In this document: in pieces, positions 48,297-59,996 of the stretch
Position numbering within the stretch: position 1 is the first letter of the stretch
Layout of the letters: the number at the start of each line of letters is the position of its first letter
DNA from: Saccharum officinarum
Lineage: Eukaryota; Streptophyta; Magnoliopsida; Poales; Poaceae
DNA: 64,000 nucleotides
Direction: 5' to 3'
Assembly: GCA_020631735.1 (NCBI GenBank)
Contig: CM036179.1
Coordinates: forward strand, 20,575,063-20,639,062
Notes under the pieces: model-generated
What the model saw: only the letters and a program-made list of their open reading frames with translations
Database searches by the model: none
Told to the model about the DNA's origin: nothing
Program-made: the position numbers and the translations under genes

Positions 48297-50354
48297 TCAA
48301 TGAAGCTTAGGTACCCATTTTTGCTTGGGTCCTTGTAGGTTAGTAACTAAGCTCTTTGGTACCAAATAGCCTTCTTCTTTGGGCCCACAATTGGTGTACC
48401 AACAAACTTAGCTTGCACACCCTTCACACCTTTGGTAAGCACATAGCAAGAATCAAAAGGTATAGCATTAACAAATTTCTTGCTTTGGTTCTTTTTATTA
48501 CAATTATGCTCTAAGTGCCCAACTTGCTTGCATCTATTGCAAAACCGACCATTGCTCTTCACAAAGCTAGGCTTTGGAGTTGCAAAGGCCGATTTGCCTT
48601 TCTTGGGGTTGTAACCTAATCCTCTTTGTTAAGAGAGAACCTTTGGCTACCCAAGCATTTAAGCAAGCGGGCCTCACCACCATAGGCCTTGCCTAGGGCG
48701 TGAGTGAGCTCATCCACCTCTCTCTTGAGAGTCTCATTCTCAACCATTAGTGAGGCATCACAAGTGAAACCATCACTAGTAGTAGAGGTAGAGTTGGTGG
48801 TGATGGATGAAGAGCTACAAGAAGGATTAGCATTTGACATGATGATAGGTTCATTAAAGATTCATTAATTATATCACATGTAACACCTATATCACATGAT
48901 ACAACAACCTCCTTCTTTTCTTGTTGCTCAAGTAGCAATGAGTGAGCCTTTTCAAGCTTGGAATGAGCCTTACCAAGATCCTCATGGTCTTCCACTAGAC
49001 TCTCATGAGTGGTCTTAAGCTCACCAAGAACTTTCTCAAGTATTGCTACTTTCATTGAAAGCTTCTTGCACTCCTTGTTCTTGGCAATAGCTATGTCTCT
49101 AGTTTGTTGCAACAAGTCATATAGTTGTTCTTTAGTTGGTTCATCATCATCATCATTTTCATTATCATATTTATCATTATCACTATCATGAACATATTCC
49201 ATTTCACTTTCATCATCACTTTCATCATATAATACCTTAGCTTCTTTGGCCATGAAGCATGAAGAGGATGAATCAAATAGTAAAGGCTTCTTGTTAATAG
49301 CAATGGAAGCAAAAGCCTTGTTGGATGATTCTTCTTCTTCTTCATCATCACTTTCCCAAGTGGCCACATAGACTCCATTCTTGCCTTTCTTGAATGTTAT
49401 CTTGGCTTCTTTCTTTTTCTTCTCAAACTTGCCCCTCTTGTTGTTCTTCTTCTTATCATAGGGACATTCGGCTTGAAGATGTTCGGTGCTATCACAATTG
49501 AAGCACCTCCTTTGTTGCTCATTGCTCTTGAAGTTGTCATTTCTCTTTTTGAAGCCTCTTCTCTTAATGAACATGTGACCCATTTTCTTGACTACAAAAG
49601 CAAATGCCTCATCATCAATTTCATAATCTTCATCTTCACTATTGTCTTCTTCTTCAATGATGGTAGATTTGCCCTTGGAGGAGATGGCCTTGAACGCCAC
49701 GGTCTTCTTCTTCTTTTCATCTTCCACCTTCTCCTTGTCATCAACATCTTGATCATATTTGTTATAGGTTAATACTTCACCAAGCAAATCATTAGGCTTC
49801 ATTGCTTCAAGCCCATCTCTTTGCAACATCATGATCAACATCTTGAATCTTCTAGGTAAGCTCAATAAGAACTTGTGACAAAAATCTTGATCTTGAGTCT
49901 TGTGCCCTAAGCTCTTGAGATCATTGACTATCACTTGCAATCTATGAAACATTTCAATGATTGTTTCATCATCCTTTTTCTTGAAGTTCTCAAACTCACT
50001 CTTGAGCCCATATAGCTTGGCACTCTTCACAACCTTAGTGCCTTCATATGTCTCACTCAACCTTGTCCATACTTCACTAGCCAATTCCAAATCTTTGATG
50101 CCCTCAAACACTTTTGTGTCAATACCATTATAGAGTGTATTGAGAGCCATTCTATTGCAAGTTCTATTTGCTCTATCTTCATCGGTGAGATGATTGGGAT
50201 CAATGATAGCAAAATCATTCTCGGTGACTTGCAATACTCTCTCATGAATAGAACCAAGGTATATTGTCATCTTTCTCTTCCAATGAGCAAAAGAACTAAC
50301 ACCATCAAAGAACGGTGGCTTGCCCCCAACATGATTGAACACAATTTGAGCCAT
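48297..50354 (-). pseudogene. A2 gag, right copy (most complete gag)
   Basis: The open frame 48747-50354 covers about 510 true gag residues: N-terminal domain, CCHC knuckle 1 near 49490, acidic tract and coiled coil. A base loss near 48861 then breaks it; further breaks are at 48628 and 48361. Amino-acid differences from the left copy (for example Ile for Met and Asn for Asp) are substitutions, not indels. This is the best single view of family A gag in the window. Confidence 0.86.
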
Positions 50355-50399
50355 TTTTCACACCGAAGGATGTTAAGCCTTGATTAAAACGGTGACCAC

Positions 50400-50412
50400 G
50401 GCTCCGATACCA
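50400..50412 (-). promoter_or_regulatory. Primer binding site, A2 right copy
   Basis: Minus-strand TGGTATCGGAGCC, as at 34700-34712. Confidence 0.85.
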
Positions 50413-50414
50413 CT

Positions 50415-52686
50415 TGTAAGGTCCTAGATGGCTAGAGGGGGGGTGAATAGCCTATTAAAAATTCTACACAAGCCACTAAGCAAACTTGTTAGGATAACAA
50501 AAGGCGTAAAGCGAGTTTTGCTTAGCCAAGGGTTGTGATGCAAGCCTCCTATCCACAAGTCTAGTAGATTATGATCTCTAGTTCACACAAGTGCTAAGTC
50601 ACTAAACTTACACTAGTGAGCAAGCTAACAACACTAGCAAAGGCTACTACTAGAGCTAACATAAGATAATCTAGTAAAAGTAAATGCAAGAGATAGGATT
50701 GTGAATCTTATACCGACGGTGGAGTGAAGATGTTGCCAATCACCAAGATGATATACAATCAATTAATATTGACAACAACACAATATGTAGACCAATCACC
50801 GGGAGACAAGAGACACAATATTTTTGTTCACCCGGTGTTCACTTGTGCACCGACAAGCTACGTCACCGGTTGTGTCGACCAACACTTAGATGGTTCCTCG
50901 GTGTGACCCTCAAGTCACTTGCCCCTCAAGGCACGCCCCGCAAGGCACCGCAAGACTCCACTCTCAAGTGAGGTAACTCAATGACACGCGCAATCCAATA
51001 GAGTTGCTTTTGGCGTCCCGCCGAGGAAAGCACAAGAACCTCTTACAAACAACCGGAGGTGGCCAAGAACAATCACCTTCTCTTGCCAACGCCTCCAATA
51101 ATCTCCAAGCCGGCTAGGAGCGGTACTCTCCAAGAGTAACAAGAAATCCACCGGCTAAACCACCCACAAGTGCCACTAGATGCCCTCAAGCTATGCAATG
51201 CACTTTGGGATCACTCAATCTCACTTTTGATTTGCAAACAAGCAAGGGAGATGAGTGGGAGGAGTTGCTTTTGCTCAAAGGATGCACAAGAGTGTTAGAA
51301 ATGCCAAGCCGCCTCCCCAAGGGCCGGCCAACGAGTATTTATAAGCACCCCAAACAAATAGAGCCGTTGCAACTCCACTGACCGTTTTTTCGGGACGACC
51401 GGACGCGCCGGTCGAAACTGACCGGACGCGCTCAACCGCGTCCGGTCCTCCAACGGTCACTGCGCCAACGGTCAAATCCCATGACCGGACGCGCCTCTCA
51501 ACCGACCGGACGCGCCGGTCGCACAGCACCGCGCGCGCGAAGCAATGACCGGACGCGCCCCTCGCAACGACCGGACGCGCCGATCCGCACAGCACCCGCG
51601 CCGCGAAACAACGACCGGACGCGCTCCTCGCAACGACCGGACGCGACAGTGCCAGCGTCCGGTCGGAGTCCAGTAAGCTCCTTCAACGATCGGACGCGTC
51701 CGATCATGTGTGACCGGACGCGCCCCGCGTCCGATCGTCCTCTGTGAACCTCAGTTCCTTCTGGGCGCATGACCGGACGCGCCGGTCCCGCGAGTGACCG
51801 GACGCGCCGGTTGCAAACCCTAGCACCCGAGCGCCTGATACCGCGCTGTACTGACCGGACGCGTCCGGTCACACCGTGACCGCGTCCGGTGCAGCGTCCG
51901 GTCACCTCAGTGACCCCGTTCGCCTCCGTTTCTTTTCCAACTTCCGGCGTAGTGGAAAATAGGCATTTCATTTCCCCGAAATCGCCTGAATCCCGCGCTC
52001 GCACGCTCGGCGGGAGGGAGAGAGGAACCCAAACCCCTCTCTACCCGCAAACCACAGCGTGACTAACGCCACCTTTGCAAATGTGCCAACACCATCAAGT
52101 GTACATCTCCATGTGCTTGTGTGTTAGCATTTTCTCAATCATTTTCAAAGGTTTTCCAATTAGCTCACTAGGCCCTACATGCAATGCACTTCATGAAATC
52201 ACCTAGTGGCACCCGTGCGTCGAATAACCGATAAGACTTCCCCTCTTAATAGTTCGGCTATCGACCCTAAACCACTCACACCCTCTATGGTGTCTTGAGT
52301 GTAAAACAAAATGGCCCTATGGTTATACCTTTGCCTTGAGCCCATTTTGTTTCTTCAAATGATATGATCCACTTCATATCATCACATGACCGTCTCGATC
52401 CATCGACCTTGACTTCACTTGCTCTTCACCGTTGCATTGGTCCGTCGGTGCCAAGTCTTGCTCAAGCTTCGCCATCGCATGGTCCTTCGCTTCGAAGCCT
52501 CGACTTGCCCTTCACCTTCACAACCGGTCCATCGAGCCAAGCCTCATCTTGGTCTTCACCATCTTGGTCATATGAGTCAATGTCATGTCTCATATGCAAT
52601 GACCACCTTTATCTAAAACATCCACTTAGATACAAAGGTTAGTCCTAGGTTTCATCAATTAGCCAAAACCAAACTAGGGACTTTCA
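50415..52686 (-). repeat. A2 5' LTR, right copy
   Basis: 2,272 bp, the same length as the 3' LTR at 25916-28187 and sharing several variants with it that the left-copy 5' LTR lacks. TATA (minus) is at 51336-51343 and the array at about 51395-51915. Confidence 0.92.
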
Positions 52687-52691
52687 ACGGC

Positions 52692-53416
52692 GGCGTTCGT
52701 CTCGGGCGGAGCGGCGGCGGCGCGAGGAGGCGAGAGCGGCGGCTGCTGCGGCTCGTGTGAGGCCAAGAAGGGCGAAATGGAGGGCGTGCTGAGGAGGGAG
52801 GAGCAGGCGCGGGTTCAAGGCGCGTGGCACGGCCGGTGGAGCCCACGGCGCGAGGAGGGGAGCGGGGCAAGCGGGCCAGGCCGGCGTCTGCTCGTGGGCC
52901 GAAAGGGAAGCCGCGGCCCGTTAAAGAAGGGAAAGCATTTTTCTTTTTCTAAATAATTTGCAAATTTTTCTAATTGTTTCAAATTCGAATTTGAAGATGA
53001 AAAAGAGGTTTTCAGAACTTTTGCCCAAAATAAAAGTTGTTCAAAATTTAATTCTCTACAACTTTTATGTAGGGCACTTTTCAAAATTCTAAATAGATTT
53101 TGAATTTGGGATTTAAAGCTAAATTTTTAAGTAAAAATTCATTTTTCTAGAATATTTTTAAAAGCAAAATTTGAAGGAATTTGAATTCAAGAGTTGCTCC
53201 AAAAATCATGTTTATTTATTCTAGATTATTTAAAATTGTAGCTACATAAAATTTCACCACTCTTTAGCACTTAAATGTAGAATTTGGGTTTTGAGTAATT
53301 GTTTTTCAACTTTAAATTTAAAAGGGTCTATATTGCATGCAATGATAATCATGTATGAGAAGATTATGACTAATGATTTGGATGCTAATGCATGCTTAAC
53401 ACCCAGGGGTGTTACA
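52692..53416 (-). mobile_element. Element C, right piece, better copy
   Basis: The GC-rich block (52692-52920) is followed by AT-rich sequence ending GGTGTTACA. On the minus strand this is the element start, TGTAACACCCC. The duplication GCTTG follows. Confidence 0.67.
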
Positions 53417-53421
53417 GCTTG
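53417..53421. repeat. Target-site duplication GCTTG, right (element C)
   Basis: Partner of 22768-22772. The RT coding sequence of B2 resumes with TGCACACAACATC. Confidence 0.88.
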
Positions 53422-54658
53422 TGCACACAACATCAAGCTCTATCAAATGAATGTCAAGAGTGTATTTCTCAATGGCTACATCAATGAAGAAGTTTATGTT
53501 GAGCAACCTCCCGGTTTTGAAGATGACAAGAAGCCCGACCATGTTTACAAGCTAAAGAAGACATTGTATGGTTTGAAGCAAACACCTAGAGCATGGTATG
53601 AGAGGTTGAGGGACTTTCTCCTCTCTAAAGGGTTCAAGATGGGAAAGGTTGACACCACTCTCTTCACCAAGAAGCTTGGAAATGACTTGTTTGTGTTGCA
53701 AATCTATGTGGATGACATTATCTTTAGATCAACTAACCAAGACTTTTGTGAAGAATTTAGAAATATGATGGCTAATGAGTTTGAGATGTCTATGATTGGA
53801 GAGCTTAGTTACTTCCTTAGACTTCAAATCAAGCAAATGAAGAATGACACTTTTGTAAGTCAAGGCAAGTACATCAAGGACATGATCAAGAAGTTTGGAT
53901 TGCAAGATGCTAAGCCAATGAGTACACCAATGGGCACTAATGATCAATTGGGTATTGATGATAGTGAAAACATGGTAGATCAAAAGCAATACCGGTCTAT
54001 GATTGGAAGTTTGCTCTATGTCACCGCTTCTAGGCTGGATGCGATGTTTAGTGTGTGCAAGTGTGCAAGATATCAAGCTTCACCTAGAGAAAGTCACTTG
54101 AAAACAATAAAGAGAATATTGAGATATCTTAAGGGCACTCATGATATTGGATTATGGTATCCTAAGGGGTCTAATTTTGAGTTGATTGGATATTCGGACT
54201 CCGACTATGGTGGTTGCAAGATTGATAGAATGAGCACAAGTGGCACTTGTCAATTGCTTGGAAGGTCTCTTATTTCATGGTCATCAAGGAAACAAAATAG
54301 TGTTGCACTATCTACCGTCGAGGCCGAATACATTAGTGCCGGTAGTTGTTGTGCACAATTGCTTTGGATGAAGGCCACCTTGAATGATTTTGGAATCAAG
54401 TTCAAGAATGTGCCATTGTTTTGTGACAATGAAAGTGCTATCAAGATGACACAAAATCCGGTTCAACATTCAAGAACCAAGCACATTGACATAAGGCATC
54501 ACTTAATAAGAGACCATCAACAAAAGGGTGATATTAGCATTGAAAGCATTAGCACTGAAGATCAATTAGCCGACATATTCACAAAGTCACTTGATGAAAA
54601 GAGATTTTACAAGTTGAAGAATGAATTGAACATACTTGACTTCTCCATCTTGAAATGA
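53422..54658 (+). pseudogene. B2 pol, C-terminal part (RT and RNase H), clean copy
   Basis: Continuation of 20773-22772. It is open from the junction to TGA at 54656-54658. RT YVDD is at 53705-53716; RNase H carries the DSDYGG and STVEAEY motifs; the end reads ADIFTKSLDEKR. The open frame formally begins upstream at 53291, but that part is element C sequence. The frame itself is undamaged, so the disruption of B2 pol is the C insertion. Confidence 0.88.
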
Positions 54659-55728
54659 GTGCACCCCCACATTCTTATATGACATGCCTCTCCTCCAATA
54701 TAGCAAGGTAAAGTTATTTGGCATATCATTCATACTTTGCTAAGGACATGGTTAGAACATATAAACATATTTGCATGACAAATAAGCTCATTCATAAAAA
54801 TCAAATGATTTTGATGTATATATGGTATCACTATTGCTTCTATGTTTGATTGATCTAGTGGTAGCATATGACATATTTGTGGGCTTGCAAACCTAGTGTT
54901 AAATCTAGTAAACGAGCTCATGATGTGTAATTCAACATGGTAAAGATAACCCTTATACTTTATGAGGTGTGAAAAAGCTTGTCCTTGGATCAAACCGAAT
55001 TACATATTCTAGGCAAGTGATCTAGATTGAACCAAAATTTGGACTCCCTCATATTGATTGACTTATCTCTCACTAAAATTGGCACATTTTTTGGTGATTG
55101 TTGACAAAGGGGGAGAGAAAAGTCACAAAGATAGAAAGAGTCACAAAGATATTGCAAAGAGAGAATAAGATATAATAAGGGGGAGAGAAAAGTCATAAAG
55201 ATAAAAAGTTAATCAAGGTATCAATTAAAATTTGAGCACATAAGTAGGGGGAGCAAGCTCATGAACTATTTGTTGCATTTGTATGTGCATTAACATGATG
55301 AATTATTGCATTGCAAAGCTTAAATTCATATTCTTGATTGAATGGTGATTGCTAGAAATAGAATTTGAATGATGATTTGTTGAGAGTAGCTTTACAAGCG
55401 GTATCTAGACACCTTTGCTTATAATGTTGATCTCACAGGGTATTTTAGTGTTTGTGATCGTTACAAGTGATGTATTTTAAGTGGTGTCTAGCTACATCGA
55501 TGCTAAGGATGGTATATAAAGGCAACTCCGGTTGGTATCACGCTTCAAAGGTCCATTCTATATACCTTAGCATCAATTTGATAGTAGTAACTCTCCCAAA
55601 ATTCAAATCCATACATACGTGCACATTTGAACCAAACTCATGGAAGCACATATGTAGGGGGAGCTAATACTATCGAAATTGAAAATTAATTTCATTTCAT
55701 ATCTTTGTGATGGTTGTCATCAATTACC
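54659..55728 (+). other. B2 pol-3' LTR spacer
   Basis: No ORF. A direct repeat of GGGGGAGAGAAAAGTCA lies at about 55108 and 55180, with further polypurine runs at 55246 and 55657. Same plan as the family A tail. Confidence 0.7.
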
Positions 55729-55741
55729 AAAAAGGGGGAGA
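55729..55741 (+). promoter_or_regulatory. Polypurine tract, B2
   Basis: AAAAAGGGGGAGA one base before the 3' LTR. Confidence 0.86.
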
Positions 55742-55742
55742 T

Positions 55743-57642
55743 TGAAAGCCCAAGTTTGGTTTTGGTAATTAATGACACCAAGTTGCTAATGCCATGTGTT
55801 AAGTGTTTTGAGTTAGGCATAAGAAACACATGTGATGAAGGTGTATGTGGCAAGGAGTGGTGGCCACAATATCACAAAGAGATGGTGCATGGACATGAAA
55901 TGATGATCATGGTGGAGATGCACATAAAATAAAGGACATGATGATCAAGTGAAAGAGAAGGATCTAAGAGCGCAAGGCAAAGGTATAACCATAGGGTTTT
56001 CCTTTTACCGGTCTAAGATGAGTAGAGAAGTGATTGACCGGGTTTAGGATACATAGCCGACTATCAAGAGGGGCAATCACGGTTAGCTCGGAAATCAAGT
56101 GCCACTAGATCAATGTCTTGAGTATATGCATTAGGATCTAGTAAAAAGCTAAAATAACGCCTTAGAAAATGATTATGAAATGCTAACACACATGCACATG
56201 GTGGTGTACACTTGGTGGTGTTAGCACATTTGCGAAGGCGGTGGAGTTCAAGCGGTAGAGAGGGGTTTGGGTTCCTCTCTCCCTCCCGCCGAGCTTGAGA
56301 GGTGGGATTCGGCGCTTTTTGGAGAAGTGAAATGCCTATTTTCTATTGCGCCAGAAGTCGGAAAAGAAATGGAGGCGAACGGAGGTCACTGTGGTGACCG
56401 GACGCTGCACCAGACGCGGTCACGGTATGACCGGACGCGTCCGGTCAGTGTTTAGCGTCTGCGCGGTTTTTAGTTTGATGATCGGACGCGCAGCGCGTCT
56501 GGTCACTGACGACCGGACGCGTCCGGTCATCCAGGGAGCTTACTGGACTCTAACCGGACGCGGGCGCTGTCGCGTCCGGTCATTGCGAGAGGCGCATCCG
56601 GTCGTTGTTTAGTTGTGCGCTACTCAAGTTGACCAGCGTGTCCGGTCAGTTGCGGGACCAGCGTGTCCGGTCACACCCGGCGCGTCCGGTCAGTACGACC
56701 AGCGCGTCCGGTCGGTGTTTCAGAATTTAGCCGTTGCGCGACCGGCGCGTCCGGTCAGTTTGACCAGCGCGTCCGGTCAGCACGACTTCGGCTGGTTAAA
56801 GTTCCTAACGGCTATATTCGAAGGGGTACGCTATAAATAGAGGTTGGCCGGGGTTTGAGGGCAACTCTTGCACATTTTGAGAACTAGAGACATACTTTGA
56901 GCTAGAGAACAACCCCTCCACTCATCTCTTTGCATAGTTGCACATCTTGAGTGAGATTGAGTTAGATTCAAGTGCATTGCTTGAGAGTTGCATTCTAGAG
57001 GCACTTGATCTTTGAGTTGCTGCGGATTTCTTGTTACTCTTCTGTGTTTCCCGACACGGTAGACGGCTTGGAGCAGCGGAGGTGATTGAGCTCGCAATTA
57101 GAGATTGTTGGAGCCTTCACCAAGTGTTGTAAGGGGTTCTTGATCCTTCCCCGCGGGAGTTCGTGAATTGGATACTCTAGTGAAGCTCGTGGCTTGGAGG
57201 ATCCCCATCTTGTGTGCGGTTGTGCGGCGCCCACCGAGGGCTCTACTCTTGATAGTCGATTAGCTCGCGAACCGACAAGTGGGTGTATCGCCACAACAGG
57301 GAGTAGCTTGTCGGGAAGCAAGTAAACCTCGGGATAAATTCTTGTGCCATTCTCTTCCCGAGGACTTCTCTTGTGTGATTGATTGATTGGTACTTCTCAT
57401 CTCTTCACGGCGGTATAATCACTCAAAGCTCTTCTCTCGTATTACTTCTTGTTTCTAGCTTGTAGTTGTTGTTGTGTTTAGTGAATAGCTTTGTTATAGA
57501 CTTGTGTAGGTGGCTTGCTTAAATAGTTAGAGCTAGTGCTTTTGCTTCGCCAACTTTCATACTAACGTGTGGTTAAGTAATTCTTATAGAAGTTTTAATT
57601 AGGCTATTCATCCCCCCCTCTCTAGCCTATTTGGACCTTACA
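55743..57642 (+). repeat. B2 3' LTR
   Basis: 1,900 bp, TGAAAGCCCA to CTTACA. The array is at about 56395-56790 and TATA at 56832-56839. Its array half-sites are damaged at partly different places from the 5' LTR. Confidence 0.92.
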
Positions 57643-57647
57643 CTGTG
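57643..57647. repeat. Imperfect target-site duplication CTGTG, right (B2)
   Basis: Partner of CTATG at 16773-16777, one transition apart. Confidence 0.6.
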
Positions 57648-58320
57648 CTCTACACCATTTGCGACGGGTAGTGGAGTGGACGGCGCCGTGGCGAGCAGTG
57701 GAGTCGCGTGGGCATGGGCGTCAGTGGCAGGATTGGGGAAGTGGCGCAAGTAAACCCTAACCGACGGGTCCAGGGCGTTATAAGCTGGTCCAACCAGACT
57801 GGTTGGGGATGGACCCAAGTCGACCCAAGTCTGGCTTAGGGGCACTTGGTGTCCAAAACGAATTTTTCTCTCTCTAAAATCGGCTGAAACTGGGGAGCGG
57901 TGTCCACTGGCCAAATTTTTAGAAATCGGAGTGTCCCCTAGCAAAAAGCTCGAAAGTGGGTGTCCACCAGCAAAGAGGCAGCATTTGGCATGTCCAATAG
58001 CAAATTTACCCAAAAAGATAAGACACCATTGACCAATGTTCAAGATAAGTGCGTGGCGATTCAGCAGCAAACATAACAAAGGCCAACACTTGATTGTCAG
58101 TTAGCAGAGTTGCATCTCGGAGATCGAGTACAACAGCCAGCTTGGCAAAAAAAAAAGAGGGTGTGAGCTTCACCCTCAAGGGTTCCAAGACCTTAGCAAT
58201 AGTAGCTACCTAAAAAAAGAAGCATACGAAATACTTCTAACAGGTTGAGTGACAGAGTGAGAGTGAGAACTCCAATTGTAGTTTAGGTGTGATTTTGAGA
58301 GTCAATAGAGGTGTCAAAAA
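57648..58320. other. B2 right flank, no clear gene
   Basis: Mixed sequence with no intact gene. On the minus strand the codons next to B2 read VEH, which would join the MULE fragment's RECMRHL in frame. I cannot recognise MULE protein further out. Around 58030-58160 the minus strand reads LLTDNQVLAFV and EHWSMVSYL, resembling the RNase H part of plant LINEs, as a short decayed piece. Confidence 0.45.
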
Positions 58321-59996
58321 AAAGTCTAGGACCTTCAATCCTTCATGAGCTCTTTCAATACCTTGGCAAAGCAAAAGAACTTGAAATGTTTTATTCGCAA
58401 TTATTCGGGTGTGTGATTGGTAAATTTCCCTTTCGATACCTTGGCCTACCCATGAATACTAGGAAACTAAACAACAAAGACTGGAAAGCAATTGAGGATA
58501 GGATCGAAAAGCGACTTAGTGGCTGGAATGGCAAAATGCTTTCAGTGGGGGGCCGACTAGTTTTGATAAACTCGGTGCTGTCAAGTTTACCAATGTTCAT
58601 GATGTCTTTTTTTAAACTGCCGAAAGGCGTATTAGAAAAAATAGACTACTTCAGATCATGATTTTATTGGCAAAGTGATCAGCACAAATAGAAATATAGA
58701 TTGGCCAAATGGGAAGTTTTGTGTCAACCCAAAGAGCAGGGTGGGTTAGGCATACAAAACTTGGATATACAAAACAAATGCTTGCTAAGCAAATGGCTCT
58801 TCAAGTTATTGAATGAAGAAGGCATGTGGCAGGAACTTTTAAGGAACAAATACATCAAAAACAAGACTCTAGGGAGCTGTGTTAAAAAACCAACAGACTC
58901 TCATTTTTTGAAAAGTTTGATGAAGGTCAAAGACTCTTTCATGGACTTTGGCTCGTTTAAAGTGAAAGATGGGTCACAAACTAGGTTCTGGATAGACACT
59001 TGGTTGGGAAATAAACCTCTTAAAGACAGATTTCCTGCGTTGTTTAATATAGTAAGGAGAAAATAAGATTTTGTGGCACACGTGCTTGGTTCTTCGCCAC
59101 TAAATATTTCTTTTAGACGAAATTTAGTGGGGGCGAACCTAAGAGATTGGCATAGAATTGTTGCTTCTGTACATAATATTAACTTACTAGAGGAAAAAGA
59201 TGTCTTTATGTGGGGTTGGAACACATCTGGAAGCTTTACGGTCAGGTCTATGTATGCTATGTTAATTAACAATGAGGTCAGAGTGTCACAAGACATATGG
59301 CAAATTAAAGTACCAATGAAAATAAAAGTTTTTCTATGGTATCTAAAGAAAGGGGTGATTTTAACTAAAGATAACTTAGTTAGGAGAAACTGGAATGGTG
59401 ATAAGAAATGTTGCTTCTGTCATTCTCCAGAATCCATACAACATCTCTTTTTAGATTGTGCTTATGCCAAATTCCTGTGGCGCGCTGTACATATGCTTTT
59501 TGGAATTTCGCCACCCTGAGACATGAATGACCTTTTCATTAGGTGGTCAAAAGTAGGAACCAAAAGATATAATTCATTGTTATTAACAGCAGCATCAACG
59601 CTTTGTTGGGCAATTTGGATAACAAGGAACGAGGTGGTTTTTGACAAATGTAGACCAAAATCGTTTTTGCAGGTTCTTTTCAGGGGAACGCACTGGCTTC
59701 GGGAGTGGGCAAGATTGTAGCGGCGTGATGATCTGCGGGAGCAGCTGACTCTCGCTGGACAACATTTAGAGACTTCAGCTCTGCAATTTTTCAGTTCCAA
59801 TGGATGGTTATCTACAAGACATATTGGTCGTATTTAGTCGAAACCTTTTTTTTTGTTCCGGTTGTCTGTTTGGTTGGCTTTAAACCTTTACCTGCAGTCC
59901 GCGTGTGTGCCCTCGGGCGATTCTTTGTAATAATTGGCCTGATTATATTTGTTGATAGATGAAGCCGGATATGAACTATCCATTATCTAAAAAAAA
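58320..59996 (+). mobile_element. Truncated L1-type LINE (RT C-terminus, zf-RVT, tail)
   Basis: A non-LTR retrotransposon cut off in the reverse transcriptase. One frame (58311-59720) encodes FRYLGLPM, LSGWNGKMLS, the LPMFMMSFFKLP stretch and WEVLCQPKEQGGLGI, then a zf-RVT zinc domain (CCFCHSPESIQHLFLDC near 59410) and a final TRNEVVF segment. It contains in-frame stops at 58659, 58689, 59064 and 59517 but no frameshift, ending at TAG 59718. A 270-base tail closes with eight A at 59989-59996. It is a dead, 5'-truncated copy. Left boundary approximate. Confidence 0.8.

Larger units (their letters stand above)
42797..52686 (-). mobile_element. Sirevirus A2, copy right of the gap (3' LTR truncated)
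   Basis: The same insertion as 25916-36967: same orientation, same ACGGC right flank (52687-52691) in the same element C. The partial 3' LTR is 42797-43915, pol 45099-48285, gag 48297-50354, primer site 50400-50412 and 5' LTR 50415-52686. One-base errors are dense in the first 4 kb and rare after 47 kb, the mirror image of the left copy. A few substitutions separate the copies, so they may come from two haplotypes. Confidence 0.88.
16778..57642 (+). mobile_element. Sirevirus-type Ty1/copia retrotransposon B2 (family B), interrupted by element C
   Basis: The 5' LTR is 16778-18674, the perfect primer site 18677-18689, gag 18735-20813 and pol part 1 20773-22772. It is then interrupted by element C (with A2 inside) until 53416. 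Pol part 2 is 53422-54658, the polypurine tract 55729-55741 and the 3' LTR 55743-57642. A poor-quality second version of the distal part lies at 37670-41876 on the other side of the gap. Without insertions the element is about 10.2 kb. Gag carries two nonsense codons. In a 640-bp stretch the LTRs differ at about two dozen positions, mostly C/T or G/A, so B2 is clearly older than A1. Confidence 0.88.

Noticed and set aside
25916..52686. Two separate A2 insertions
   Set aside because: Both copies have the same ACGGC duplication in the same element C and the same downstream flank; one locus represented twice is simpler.
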